Shown: in pieces, positions 23,813 to 32,259 of the stretch
How positions within the stretch are numbered: the stretch's first letter is position 1
Layout: each line of letters starts with the position of its first letter
The notes under the pieces: generated by a model
The model's input: only the letters and a program-made list of their open reading frames with translations
The model's database searches: none
Told to the model about the DNA's origin: nothing
Position numbers and translations under genes: made by a program
From: Rikenellaceae bacterium
Lineage (GTDB): Bacteria > Bacteroidota > Bacteroidia > Bacteroidales > Rikenellaceae
DNA: 33,794 nt
NCBI GenBank assembly: GCA_015060165.1
Contig: SUZC01000017.1
Location: 1 to 33,794 of the forward strand
Reading direction: 5' to 3'

Positions 23813-24628
23813 ATGAAAAAAATTAATCTCGCCCTGCTGGCACTTTTCGTTACGGTATTTGCCGCCATCGCTTGCTCAAAATCCGAAGATGAGCCCCAGG
23901 TTCCCCCTCAGCCCGAGAACCCCGCTGTGCCAACATCGAGCATAGAGCTTCGATTGCTCTGCTACAACGTGCACAAATGCGTGGGACTCGACGACAAGTA
24001 TTCACCCGAACGAATAGCCAAGATTATAAAGGATAACGATGTGGAGGCTGTGGCGTTGCAGGAGTTGGATAGTGTTACGATGCGTCTCCCTGTTGACGTG
24101 TTGGGTGAGCTGGCTGAACAGGCTGGTATGTATCCGACATTTGGCCCGGCAATCGATTTCCAAGGAGGTAAATATGGTATTGGCGTACTCACTAAGCAGA
24201 AGCCTATCTCTTCGCGTCGTGTGCCATTGCCTTGTCGCTCTGAGCCACGATTGTTGCTGATTGTGGAGTTGCAGGATTACTACTTCTGCTCAACACACCT
24301 CTCGTTGCACGAGGCCGACCGCGTTACCTCTATCGGAATCATCATCTCAGAGCTCTCGAAACTCAACAAGCCCGTTATTATTGCCGGTGACTTCAACGAC
24401 TCGCGCAACAGTAATGCTATGAAGCAGTTGGCTTCCGAGTTTTATGTATTCCCCAAGGGCGGAAATGCAAACACCTTCCCTGCCGACAAGCCTAAGAGCG
24501 AAATCGACTTTATGGCGCTCTATACCGGTAAGGGAGCAAAGGCTACCGTCAAGAACCACACCGTGCTGAATTGTCCGGTGGAGTCTGACCACCGCCCGAT
24601 ATTTGCCAAGGTGCTGGTTGAGTGGTAG
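23813..24628 (+). CDS. Endonuclease/exonuclease/phosphatase-fold lipoprotein
   Basis: The ATG at 23813 gives a clean lipoprotein signal (Cys21, FAAIAC), whereas the frame is open upstream past the promoter. The mature 250 residues start with a Pro/Glu-rich linker and then the EEP fold: LLCYNVHKCVG, ALQELDS, HLSLHEADR, IAGDFNDS and SDHRPIF supply the metal site and catalytic His/Asp residues of the DNase I-like superfamily. Because it is lipid-anchored outside the cytoplasm, a phosphodiesterase or lipid/sugar phosphatase role is as likely as nuclease activity. A second member is at 28161-29003. Confidence 0.9.
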   Translation: MKKINLALLALFVTVFAAIACSKSEDEPQVPPQPENPAVPTSSIELRLLCYNVHKCVGLDDKYSPERIAKIIKDNDVEAVALQELDSVTMRLPVDVLGELAEQAGMYPTFGPAIDFQGGKYGIGVLTKQKPISSRRVPLPCRSEPRLLLIVELQDYYFCSTHLSLHEADRVTSIGIIISELSKLNKPVIIAGDFNDSRNSNAMKQLASEFYVFPKGGNANTFPADKPKSEIDFMALYTGKGAKATVKNHTVLNCPVESDHRPIFAKVLVEW

Positions 24629-24691
24629 GCTCATAGGGGCGTAATCGCAAGGTGGATTTGCCACCCAATATTGTGCCTGTCTCTGATATAG

Positions 24692-24730
24692 ATGGGGTTG
24701 TCCGAAGGTTGTCGGGCAGCCCCATTTGTT
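24692..24730 (+). terminator. Probable terminator after the first EEP gene
   Basis: ATGGGGTTGTCC and GGGCAGCCCCAT form an imperfect stem, followed by TTTGTT. The T tract is weak. Confidence 0.6.
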
Positions 24731-24759
24731 CTGTTTGATACTTATATTTTGCATTATTG

Positions 24760-24789
24760 TTGAAATTGTCCCAAAAGTTTGTATATTTG
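24760..24789 (+). promoter_or_regulatory. Promoter with -33 TTG and -7 TATATTTG
   Basis: TTG at 24760-24762 and TATATTTG at 24782-24789 are 19 bp apart, matching the Bacteroidetes -33/-7 spacing well. It would give a leader of about 165 nt for the gene at 24964, containing hairpins such as TCGCTG ... CAGCGA near 24900-24917. Confidence 0.55.
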
Positions 24790-24963
24790 CATTAGATAGC
24801 CGTTCTGTCGCCTTGTGAGGCTTGTCGGGCACAATGGTTGCCTGAGCATACAATAATTAGCGCGGGCGATACGTTATATAAAAAAGTAGAGGTGTGGTCG
24901 CTGTCGCTATCGCAGCGAGATGGGCACCCGAAGTAGCATATTAACCTTAAAACAATGTGCGCT

Positions 24964-26349
24964 ATGAAGAAGAATTTTATCAACACCGTAGCAATGGTTG
25001 CAGTAGCTGCAATCGCTACTCTTACATCGTGCGTATCGTCGCTCTATTCGTCGTCGGGTTCTTTCGACGACCTCTATGCCGTACACGATGTGGAGGTTAT
25101 TGCCGCACGTGAGAAAGCTGAGGCCGAAGTACGCAAGGCCGAGGCCGAGGCACGACGTGCCGAAGCTCTTGCCGAGCAAGCCAAATGGGAGGCCGAGCAG
25201 GCCAAACAGCAAGCCCTCTTGGCTCAAAATAATCAGAATGTACAGTTGCAGAGCCAGCCTGTCCAGAGCGATGGAGTGATCGTTGTGGAGGAGGATAACA
25301 ACGACTTTGTGGCTAACACTTACGAAAGTGCCTATGCACGTCGTCTGCGCGGATTCCAGTCGGCCAGCTATCGTATGCCGTCGAGCTATTACAGCTTGCG
25401 TTACAACGGCAACGTAACCTACGCTACAGCCTACGATCCCGCGTTCTATAACATTATGGTTTCGGGCGACGAGGTTTGGGTTGAGCCCAAATACATCACT
25501 TCGATGTTCGGCACTTGGGGTGCAACACGCGCTTCGGTGGTGCTCTCACCGTGGTATTATGGCTGGAGTAGCTGGTCGTCGTTCTATGATCCTTGGTACT
25601 ACTCTTGCTGGGGATTCCCTCGCTATTCGTGGTGGGATTGGAATTGGAATATCTGCTACGGCAGCCATTGGGGCGGCTGGGGCGTTAACCTCTGGTGGGG
25701 TTGGGGCGGATTGTATCGTCCGTGGCATCACCACCACTACGGCTGGTATGGCCATCATCACCATCATCACCACCCAGGCGGTTTCTGGTACGGCGATATG
25801 TGGGGCGGTGGCGGCGGTAATTGGCACCGTGGCGGCAGCTACTATGGCTCACGCAATAATGACTCACGCCAGGATGGCGGCCGTGTGCCTACCCGCGGTT
25901 CTACAATCGTAAATCGTGGCTCGGCTCACTCTACCCCATACCGTTCTCCCAATTCGGGCAGCGTCTATGGCAACACTTCGCGCACAGGTCGTTATGCTTC
26001 GGCATTGGAGCAGCAGCGTACTGGCTCGGTGGGTCGTGGTTCAGTCGTAGGCTCACGTGGCCAGTCGGCGGTATCATCACCTAGTCAAAGCACAGGCCGT
26101 TCGACCTCGACAAATCGTGGTCAGACCTATACCAACAATAGCAACGAGCGCAATAGCAGTTCATCACGCAACACCTCTACTTCGCGTTCGTCATACAGCA
26201 GCTCTTCATCGAGTTCTTCGTCATACAGCAGTGGCTCATCGTTTAGTAGCGGTTCACGCGGCGGCGGTGGCTACTCAGGCGGCGGTGGCTACTCAGGTGG
26301 TAGCAGCGGTGGCGGTGGTTCACGAGGTGGTGGCTCGCGCGGTCGCTAA
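24964..26349 (+). CDS. Low-complexity His/Trp/Gly/Ser-rich lipoprotein
   Basis: The 461-residue product has a lipoprotein signal with Cys23. Four zones follow: an Ala/Glu/Lys/Arg coiled-coil segment (about 45-85, EKAEAEVRKAEAEARRAEA pattern); a Tyr-rich part with a globular look (about 110-190); a Trp/Tyr/Gly/His region (about 190-290) with HHHHYGWYGHHHHHHH; and a Ser/Gly/Arg-rich disordered tail (about 290-461) ending in Gly-rich repeats. No enzymatic motif is seen. Similar composition occurs in Bacteroidetes surface lipoproteins of unknown role. The His clusters could bind metal ions. A start three codons upstream (24955) is possible. Confidence 0.82.
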   Translation: MKKNFINTVAMVAVAAIATLTSCVSSLYSSSGSFDDLYAVHDVEVIAAREKAEAEVRKAEAEARRAEALAEQAKWEAEQAKQQALLAQNNQNVQLQSQPVQSDGVIVVEEDNNDFVANTYESAYARRLRGFQSASYRMPSSYYSLRYNGNVTYATAYDPAFYNIMVSGDEVWVEPKYITSMFGTWGATRASVVLSPWYYGWSSWSSFYDPWYYSCWGFPRYSWWDWNWNICYGSHWGGWGVNLWWGWGGLYRPWHHHHYGWYGHHHHHHHPGGFWYGDMWGGGGGNWHRGGSYYGSRNNDSRQDGGRVPTRGSTIVNRGSAHSTPYRSPNSGSVYGNTSRTGRYASALEQQRTGSVGRGSVVGSRGQSAVSSPSQSTGRSTSTNRGQTYTNNSNERNSSSSRNTSTSRSSYSSSSSSSSSYSSGSSFSSGSRGGGGYSGGGGYSGGSSGGGGSRGGGSRGR

Positions 26350-26370
26350 TGGCCAATAATCTAATGAGGG

Positions 26371-26407
26371 CCTGCACGGAGAGACTCTGTGCGGGTTACT
26401 CTTTTTA
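26371..26407 (+). terminator. Rho-independent terminator
   Basis: CCTGCACGGA-GAGAC-TCTGTGCGGG forms a 10-bp stem with two G-T pairs, followed by TTACTCTTTTT. It separates the low-complexity lipoprotein gene from the porin gene. Confidence 0.85.
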
Positions 26408-26446
26408 TTTCGATATATCGAGTAATTAATTAAAATAGAGAAAGAT

Positions 26447-28093
26447 ATGAAATTTGTAGCAAAGATATCGCTTTTGGGAGTAATGCTCTTTTCAATGGTG
26501 TCGGCGTCGGCCCAGCACTACCGTTTTGGTGGTCTTATGATGGATCACGATGGTATGATGTCGAGTGATATGTACTCTCTCTCGCAGGTCAACTTCGGCT
26601 TTGGCACTGCCCGCTCGATGGCTATGGCAGGAGCCTTCACGTCGCTTGGTGGCGACCTCTCGTCGATGGGTATCAACCCTGCGGGTTTGGCAATGTATCG
26701 TCACAACGAGATCTCGCTCTCGCCTATGATGGGTTTCCAGAACTCGACCAATAGTGCCGAGGATTGGGGTGATAACCAGCGTAGCCGCTTTGCGTTGAGT
26801 AACATAGGTGCAACATTCAAACTCTACGAGGGTAGTCGCAGCAATCTGGTGAGCCTGAATGCGGGTATCGGTTATAATCGCGTGGCCGATTTCAATTATC
26901 GTTATGGTTATTCGTCGCTCAGTGCCCCATCGGATTCGCCCTATCGCTCGATTAACGATGCCTTTGTACGTCAGTTGGGTCAGGGCGGAGTATTCCCCGA
27001 CAAAGACGGTGCGTTGAACTACGCCTTTGGCGATGCCTACTATTGGGGTGGAATCTTGGCTTATAACAATTGGCTTCTCGATGCCGAGCGTGATGAGTTT
27101 GGCGACTATTGGACTTCGGCCAATACCCTGGGTGTGAATGCTAATGTAGGTCATACTGTGGGTGTCGAGAGCAAGGGCTCGATTGGCGAGGTACAGGTCG
27201 CTTTGGCAGCTAATTTCAACAATACGTTCTATATCGGTGGAACTATCGGCATACAGCACGTGAAGTGGGATCGTCAATTCTATTATGGCGAGGATTATCA
27301 GTATAATGGTCAGCAGCCCGTCTATTCCGACGGTACACCTATTGCCGAGCCAGCCGAGTGGATGGATTACAATCAGGCTGTGGAGTTGTCGGGTGCAGGC
27401 GTGAATTTCAAGTTGGGAGCCATCTATCGTCCCTTCCCCGCATTGCGTTTGGGAGCAGCAATCCATACTCCCACATATTATGCATTGGACCGTACCTATC
27501 AGGCATATATGGCCACTAACTACAACCCCAATGGCGATACCACTTTGCCGTTGGAAGATATAGGTGATCAGACTTGGGATTTTGTGTCGCCCACACGTTT
27601 GATGTTCGGTGCATCGTATACATTTGGTCGAATGGCAGTTGTGTCGGTTGATTACGAGCGTACCTGGTACAACGGTATGCGTGTGAAGAATGTACCAGAT
27701 GGTTTCGACCTTATGCCCGACGATTATCGTGCCGAGTTCAAGGCTAACTATAAGGGTGCCAATACCCTGCGTATCGGTGCCGAGATTAAGCCGTTGTCGG
27801 TGGTGTCGTTGCGAGCAGGTTATGGCGTGTCGGACGCTATGTTGCGTAACGACAAGGAGCTCTATTATAATAACCCCACAACCTATAAGACCACTTGCGT
27901 GTCGGCAGGTTTGGGATTCCAGTTGGGTGCTGTGAGTCTCGATCTGGCTTACCAGTACATCAAGAATGAGCAGACGGAGTATATGCTCTTCTATGCTGTC
28001 GACGATACGGGTTATTTCGATTCGGCCAGCCCAACCTATAAGACCGATTTCGTACGCAACTACGTGACCCTTACGATGGGCTACAAATTTTAG
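26447..28093 (+). CDS. OmpP1/FadL-family outer-membrane channel
   Basis: The 548-residue outer-membrane protein has a Sec signal (cut after SASA, about residue 22). The family start appears as NFGFGTARSMAMAGAFTSLGGDLSSMGINPAGLAMYRHNEIS (residues 49-90, the hallmark 'G.a.....dasa...NPAgla'), followed by alternating beta-strands and a C-terminal aromatic residue (MGYKF) needed for barrel assembly. FadL-type channels take up hydrophobic compounds; in Bacteroidetes they are often labelled hemin receptor without proof. It stands behind its own terminator-separated leader. Confidence 0.9.
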   Translation: MKFVAKISLLGVMLFSMVSASAQHYRFGGLMMDHDGMMSSDMYSLSQVNFGFGTARSMAMAGAFTSLGGDLSSMGINPAGLAMYRHNEISLSPMMGFQNSTNSAEDWGDNQRSRFALSNIGATFKLYEGSRSNLVSLNAGIGYNRVADFNYRYGYSSLSAPSDSPYRSINDAFVRQLGQGGVFPDKDGALNYAFGDAYYWGGILAYNNWLLDAERDEFGDYWTSANTLGVNANVGHTVGVESKGSIGEVQVALAANFNNTFYIGGTIGIQHVKWDRQFYYGEDYQYNGQQPVYSDGTPIAEPAEWMDYNQAVELSGAGVNFKLGAIYRPFPALRLGAAIHTPTYYALDRTYQAYMATNYNPNGDTTLPLEDIGDQTWDFVSPTRLMFGASYTFGRMAVVSVDYERTWYNGMRVKNVPDGFDLMPDDYRAEFKANYKGANTLRIGAEIKPLSVVSLRAGYGVSDAMLRNDKELYYNNPTTYKTTCVSAGLGFQLGAVSLDLAYQYIKNEQTEYMLFYAVDDTGYFDSASPTYKTDFVRNYVTLTMGYKF

Positions 28094-28160
28094 TAAATTT
28101 TTAGCGATTTTAGGTGATAATTTGGTGCTAAATTAGCCTCCCAAAAAGATTTTGAAGACA

Positions 28161-29003
28161 ATGAAGCGACTCATTTTATACTCTCTGGCCCTGATGGCTA
28201 TTGTTGGTTGTTCGAAGCAGGCCGAAGTGCGTGTGGCAACGTTTAATATCCGCTACGATTCGGCTGCCGATGCCAAGTCGGGTGATAGTTGGGATGGGCG
28301 TAAGGCTTCGGTTGCGGAGGTAATCGTTTCGCACGATTTCGACATAGTAGGTACCCAGGAGGGTGACAATCGCCAGATTACCGACCTGCTTTCGCTGATG
28401 CCCGATTACGACTGTACGGGCCACTCTTATGGTGGTTCATCGGGCGATTTGCATACGGCTACAATCTTCTATAAAAGCTCTAAGCTGGAGTTGCTCGATG
28501 CGGGCACTTTCTGGTATAGCCCCACTCCGGAGGTGGAGAGCAAGGGGTGGGATGCCACCGATTTGCGTTTGTGCCATTGGGGTAAGTTCCGCGATAAGGT
28601 TTCGGGCAAGGAGTTTGTCTTCTTCGATTCGCACCTCTATTGGCGTCTGCACGAGGCTCGTGCCAATTCGGGCAGGGTGCATATCCAAATGGTGCAGAAG
28701 GTTGCAGGTGAGCTGCCTGTGGTCAGCGTGGGCGATTTTAACTCAGTGGAGGATACTCCGCAGGTGAAGGATATCAAGACGCTGCTCCTCGACTGCCGTC
28801 AGGTCTCTGCTTCGGCACCGCAGGGTAGCTTCGATACCGATTTGGGTGGTGGCAACTTCGTTGGACCGGCCAAGGGGCGTATTGACTACATCTTTGTGTC
28901 GCCGGCGGTTAAGGTTAAGGATTATGTTGTGTTGGAGGATAAGCGCGAGAATGGCCACTATCCTTCGGATCACTTGCCCATCGTCTGCAATGTGCAGTTT
29001 TAA
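28161..29003 (+). CDS. Second endonuclease/exonuclease/phosphatase-fold lipoprotein
   Basis: The ATG at 28161 was preferred over a TTG at 28152. The 280-residue product has a short lipobox (Cys17, AIVGC) and an EEP domain: VATFNIRYDS, GTQEGD, FFDSHLYW, SVGDFNSVED and RIDYIFVSP ... YPSDHLPIV are the metal and catalytic motifs. It is closer to the secreted 'endonuclease' proteins of gut Bacteroidetes than to the copy at 23813-24628, which differs in its motifs. The substrate is not known. It is 67 bp from the FadL gene. Confidence 0.9.
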   Translation: MKRLILYSLALMAIVGCSKQAEVRVATFNIRYDSAADAKSGDSWDGRKASVAEVIVSHDFDIVGTQEGDNRQITDLLSLMPDYDCTGHSYGGSSGDLHTATIFYKSSKLELLDAGTFWYSPTPEVESKGWDATDLRLCHWGKFRDKVSGKEFVFFDSHLYWRLHEARANSGRVHIQMVQKVAGELPVVSVGDFNSVEDTPQVKDIKTLLLDCRQVSASAPQGSFDTDLGGGNFVGPAKGRIDYIFVSPAVKVKDYVVLEDKRENGHYPSDHLPIVCNVQF

Positions 29004-29107
29004 TCGATTTGCAGGCTGTTTAGGCGATGATTGAGGCCTTTGTGTGGGGTCAAAAATAGTTTGCAAAGCAAAAAATCGCTCTAAGCAGTTCATAATAAGT
29101 AAAAAAT

Positions 29108-29148
29108 GGCTACTTTTGTATTTTGGTACAGAGTAGCCGTTTTTTTTT
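29108..29148 (+). terminator. Terminator after the second EEP gene
   Basis: GGCTAC (29108-29113) and GTAGCC (29133-29138) form the stem around a 19-nt loop, followed by nine Ts. It is immediately followed by the ATTCAAAATT that starts element C. Confidence 0.75.
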
Positions 29149-29149
29149 A

Positions 29150-29349
29150 TTCAAAATTAGGTTTTGAAAACCTTTTTATGATTACCTTGCGGCAAAGGGA
29201 GAGTTTTTTGGAAGGCCGTAAATAGGCGATAGACTTCAACATTTTGAGTTTTACAACTCTTTTAAGATTACTTTGACACCAAATTATAATAAATCATCAA
29301 CCTAATTCGATATTAGACAGGTGATTAGAAAATTTTGAATTCTGAATTA
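29150..29349. repeat. Composite palindromic repeat element C
   Basis: The gap before proS is filled by an element with the same parts as A and B. ATTCAAAATT at the left is followed by a hairpin GGTTTT-G-AAAACC and TTTTTATGATTACCTTGC (29160-29190). Further on comes a second module-1 copy with hairpin GAGTT-TTAC-AACTC (29246-29259) and TTTTAAGATTACTTTGAC (29260-29277). The structured hairpin is at 29292-29326, and AATTTTGAAT closes it 10 bp before the proS ATG. It may contribute the proS leader. Confidence 0.8.
29292..29326. repeat. Structured hairpin of element C
   Basis: AATCATC-AAC-CTAAT-TCGAT-ATTAG-ACA-GGTGATT: same 7-3-5-5-5-3-7 layout, one T-G pair in the outer stem, apical stem CTAAT/ATTAG where the A copy has TAAC/GTTA. 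Confidence 0.8.
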
Positions 29350-29358
29350 TAAAAAGAT

Positions 29359-30843
29359 ATGGCAGTAGAGCTTAAAGATTTAACCAAGGTCGAGGAGAAT
29401 TACTCGAAGTGGTACAATGAGTTGGTCGTAAAGGCCGGTTTGGCCGAGAATTCGGCTGTTAGAGGTTGTATGGTCATCAAACCTTATGGCTATGCTATTT
29501 GGGAGAAGATGCAGCGTGTGTTGGACGATATGTTCAAGGCAACGGGTCACGAGAATGCTTACTTCCCGTTGTTTATCCCCAAGTCGTTCTTCTCGCGTGA
29601 GGCAAGCCACGTTGAGGGTTTTGCCAAGGAGTGTGCCGTAGTGACACACTACCGCTTGATGAACAGCCCCGAGGGCGAGGGTGTTGTGGTAGACCCCTCG
29701 GCAAAGTTGGAGGAGGAGCTTATCGTACGTCCCACATCGGAGACTATCATTTGGAACACCTATAAGAATTGGATTACATCGTACCGTGATCTCCCCATCT
29801 TGTGCAACCAGTGGGCAAACGTGGTACGTTGGGAGATGCGTACACGCCTCTTCTTGCGTACAGCAGAGTTCTTGTGGCAGGAGGGTCATACGGCTCACGC
29901 TACCCGCGAGGAGGCTATCGAGGAGGCAGAGCGCATGATTCGCGTATATCAGGACTTCGCACAGAACTATATGGGCGTACCCGTAATCGTGGGTCACAAG
30001 TCGCCCAACGAGCGTTTTGCAGGTGCTGAGGATACCCTCACAATCGAGGCATTGATGCAGGATGGTAAGGCATTGCAGAGCGGTACATCGCACTTCCTGG
30101 GTCAGAACTTCGCTAAGGCATTCGATGTTACCTACGCCACTAAGGAGGGTACTCAGGAGTATGTATGGGCTACATCGTGGGGTGTATCTACCCGTTTGAT
30201 GGGTGCTTTGATTATGGCTCACTCTGATAACAACGGTTTGGTGTTGCCGCCGAAGTTGGCTCCTATTCAGGTTGCTATGGTCCCCATCTATAAGGGAGAG
30301 GAGCAGCTTGCTCAGATGAAGCAACGTTTGGACGAGATTGCAGCCGAGCTTCGTGCTAAGGGTATCTCGGTTAAGGTCGATGCCCGCGACAATGTGCGTT
30401 CGGGCTTTAAGTTCGCAGAGTATGAGTTGAAGGGTGTGCCTGTGCGTTTGGCACTCGGTCCACGTGATATGCAGAACGGCACTATCGAGCTTGCCCGCCG
30501 CGATACACTCACCAAGGAGGTTGTTTCGCAGGAGGGTATTGCAGAGCGTATCGTAGCATTGCTCGACGAGATCCAGGCAAACATCTATAAGAAGGCACTC
30601 GACTTCCGCAATTCGATGATTACCAAGGTTGATACCTGGGAGGAGTTTATCGATGTTTTGGATAACAAGGGCGGTTTCGTAGAGGCCCATTGGGACGGTA
30701 CCGTGGAGACTGAGGTTGCCATCAAGGAGGCTACAAAGGCTACTATCCGATGTATCCCATTGGATGTTAAGGAGGAAGAGGGCAAGTGCATCTACTCTGG
30801 CAAACCTTCTAAGTTCCGCGTTCTCTTTGCTCGTAGTTACTAA
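29359..30843 (+). CDS. proS: Prolyl-tRNA synthetase (short, archaeal/eukaryotic-type)
   Basis: The 494-residue enzyme attaches proline to tRNA-Pro. It is of the shorter class seen in Bacteroidetes, without the ~180-residue editing insertion found in E. coli ProRS. Class II motifs are visible: [10 protein letters not shown] (motif 1 region), RPTSETIIW, the motif 2 loop [33 protein letters not shown], and motif 3-like [13 protein letters not shown]. The C-terminal domain includes a Cys (KCIYSGKPS) near 478. The gene starts 10 bp after repeat element C and is 11 bp before the next lipoprotein gene, implying co-transcription. Confidence 0.96.
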   Translation: MAVELKDLTKVEENYSKWYNELVVKAGLAENSAVRGCMVIKPYGYAIWEKMQRVLDDMFKATGHENAYFPLFIPKSFFSREASHVEGFAKECAVVTHYRLMNSPEGEGVVVDPSAKLEEELIVRPTSETIIWNTYKNWITSYRDLPILCNQWANVVRWEMRTRLFLRTAEFLWQEGHTAHATREEAIEEAERMIRVYQDFAQNYMGVPVIVGHKSPNERFAGAEDTLTIEALMQDGKALQSGTSHFLGQNFAKAFDVTYATKEGTQEYVWATSWGVSTRLMGALIMAHSDNNGLVLPPKLAPIQVAMVPIYKGEEQLAQMKQRLDEIAAELRAKGISVKVDARDNVRSGFKFAEYELKGVPVRLALGPRDMQNGTIELARRDTLTKEVVSQEGIAERIVALLDEIQANIYKKALDFRNSMITKVDTWEEFIDVLDNKGGFVEAHWDGTVETEVAIKEATKATIRCIPLDVKEEEGKCIYSGKPSKFRVLFARSY

Positions 30844-30854
30844 AGTAGCATTTA

Positions 30855-31892
30855 ATGAAACGACTTTCGTTAATCATTGTAGCGCTGTGTGCCGCATTGG
30901 TGGTGGGTTGCAAGCCGCAGAGCCATTACCAGATGAAGGGTATCATCGTAAATACGCAAGACCTTTCAACTGTCGACTGGGGTAAGTTGGCAGCCGAGAA
31001 CGGCATCAACACCGTAGGTACGCATATGTATCCCGGCGAGGTGATTGAGTTCATTCAGTCGGAGAAGGGACAGGCCTTTTTGGCATCGTGCAAGAAGCAC
31101 GGCGTAGAGGTTGAGCATCAGTTACACTCTATGGCCGAGTTGTTGCCCCGCGAGCTATTTGCTGAGGACTCAACGATGTTCCGTATGAATGAGAATGGAC
31201 GTCGCGTGGCCGACGCCAACTGCTGTGTACACTCGGAGCGAGCGCTTGAGACCATAGTGGCAAATGCTGTTAAGGTGGCCGAGATATTGCGTCCGACAAA
31301 CCATCGCTACTACTTCTGGCTGGATGATGGCAAACCCGTATGCCAATGTCCGAAGTGCAAGGAGTACACTGCGAGCGAGCAGGCGCTTATTATAGAGAAC
31401 CGTATCATAGAGGCTCTTCGTAAGCAAGACCCCGAAGCACAACTCGCTCACTTGGCATATTGCAACTCGCTGCACGCTCCGCGCAAGGTTAAACCTGCCG
31501 AGGGTATCTTCTTGGAGTTTGCTCCGTTTATGCGCTCATGGGAGAAGCCGCTGGCTGACCTCTCGGCTGAGGACAGAGGTATGTCTCACTCGCAAAATAT
31601 GGCTCACCTGAAGGAGAATCTGGAGGTGTTTCCTGCCGAGACAGCAGTCGTATTGGAGTATTGGTTGGATGTGTCGTTGTTCAGCGGCTGGAAGAAGCCC
31701 GCTGTGCAGTTGCCTTGGAGAAAGGATGTATTCCTATCGGATATAAACACATACGCAGAGTTGGGAATTAAGAATGTAACCTCTTTCGGAGTCTATATGG
31801 ATTCGGCATACTTCGAGTCATATCCCGACACCACACCATTGAAGGAGTATGGCGAGGGCTTGCGCAACTATACCCTCAAGAGCAAGAAGTAA
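30855..31892 (+). CDS. DUF4838-like lipoprotein, possible glycoside-hydrolase fold
   Basis: The 345-residue protein has a lipobox ending at Cys19 (LVVGC). The body looks like a TIM-barrel type enzyme domain related to DUF4838: MKGIIVNTQDL, WGKLAAENGINTVGTHMY, HRYYFWLDDGKPVCQCPKC, with Cys163, Cys165 and Cys168 forming a CxCxxC group, followed by NRIIEALRK and AHLAYCNSL. DUF4838 members are linked to polysaccharide use, but the reaction is unknown. It lies 11 bp after proS, an unexpected partner that suggests transcriptional read-through. Family assignment is moderate. Confidence 0.7.
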   Translation: MKRLSLIIVALCAALVVGCKPQSHYQMKGIIVNTQDLSTVDWGKLAAENGINTVGTHMYPGEVIEFIQSEKGQAFLASCKKHGVEVEHQLHSMAELLPRELFAEDSTMFRMNENGRRVADANCCVHSERALETIVANAVKVAEILRPTNHRYYFWLDDGKPVCQCPKCKEYTASEQALIIENRIIEALRKQDPEAQLAHLAYCNSLHAPRKVKPAEGIFLEFAPFMRSWEKPLADLSAEDRGMSHSQNMAHLKENLEVFPAETAVVLEYWLDVSLFSGWKKPAVQLPWRKDVFLSDINTYAELGIKNVTSFGVYMDSAYFESYPDTTPLKEYGEGLRNYTLKSKK

Positions 31893-31922
31893 GCGCGAGG
31901 GTGACTCTCGATAGATATAGAT

Positions 31923-31965
31923 AAAGCAGGGACTGACCTAAAGTCAATCTCTGCTTTTATTTTTC
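31923..31965 (+). terminator. Terminator after the DUF4838-like gene
   Basis: AAAGCAGGGACTGAC pairs with GTCAATCTCTGCTTT (one G-T pair, one mismatch) around CTAAA, followed by TATTTTT. It closes the proS operon. 31966-32104 is AT-rich with no gene seen. Confidence 0.85.
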
Positions 31966-32104
31966 AGCTATAAGCTCTAATTCTAACGGGTAATAACGGA
32001 GATATAGGGATATAGGCAGGAGATATAATGACTAATAGATTAGGCTGTAAATGCCCTTATATAGGCGAACGTTTATTATATTTCTAATATGTGCTTATAA
32101 AAGA

Positions 32105-32146
32105 CAAAAAAATAAAGGAGTGCGATTGCACTCCTTATATTTTTTT
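32105..32146. terminator. Two-way terminator hairpin beside the tRNA remnant
   Basis: AAGGAGTGC-GATT-GCACTCCTT is a perfect 9-bp stem with an A-rich run on the left and a T run (32140-32146) on the right, so it can terminate both strands. On the minus strand it is positioned as the terminator of a tRNA whose 3' end lies at 32154-32167. Confidence 0.8.
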
Positions 32147-32153
32147 GGTCTTC

Positions 32154-32167
32154 TGCGGAGAGGGAGG
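32154..32167 (-). other. Displaced tRNA-Ser 3' end, probable att site
   Basis: On the minus strand this reads CCTCCCTCTCCGCA, matching the end of a tRNA-Ser acceptor (T-arm edge, acceptor 3' strand CCTCTCC, discriminator G) without an encoded CCA. The rest of the tRNA is missing to the right. Together with the terminator at 32105-32146 and the integrase at 32326, this looks like the displaced 3' end left when an island inserted into a tRNA-Ser gene. The intact tRNA is expected at the far end of the island, outside this window. Confidence 0.5.
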
Positions 32168-32259
32168 CTCCAGAACTTATGGAATCATAGAAAATCACAA
32201 AATTTCAATTCGTTGTAAATTAAGCATTTATAAAATTGTTAAATTCATTGAAACTCATA

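Noticed and set aside
26492..27466. 324-codon minus-strand reading frame
   Set aside because: It is antisense to the FadL-type gene and has no recognisable motif.
29380..30690. 436-codon minus-strand reading frame
   Set aside because: It is antisense to proS throughout, whose motifs are unmistakable; the translation is Leu/Cys/His-rich and has no family features.
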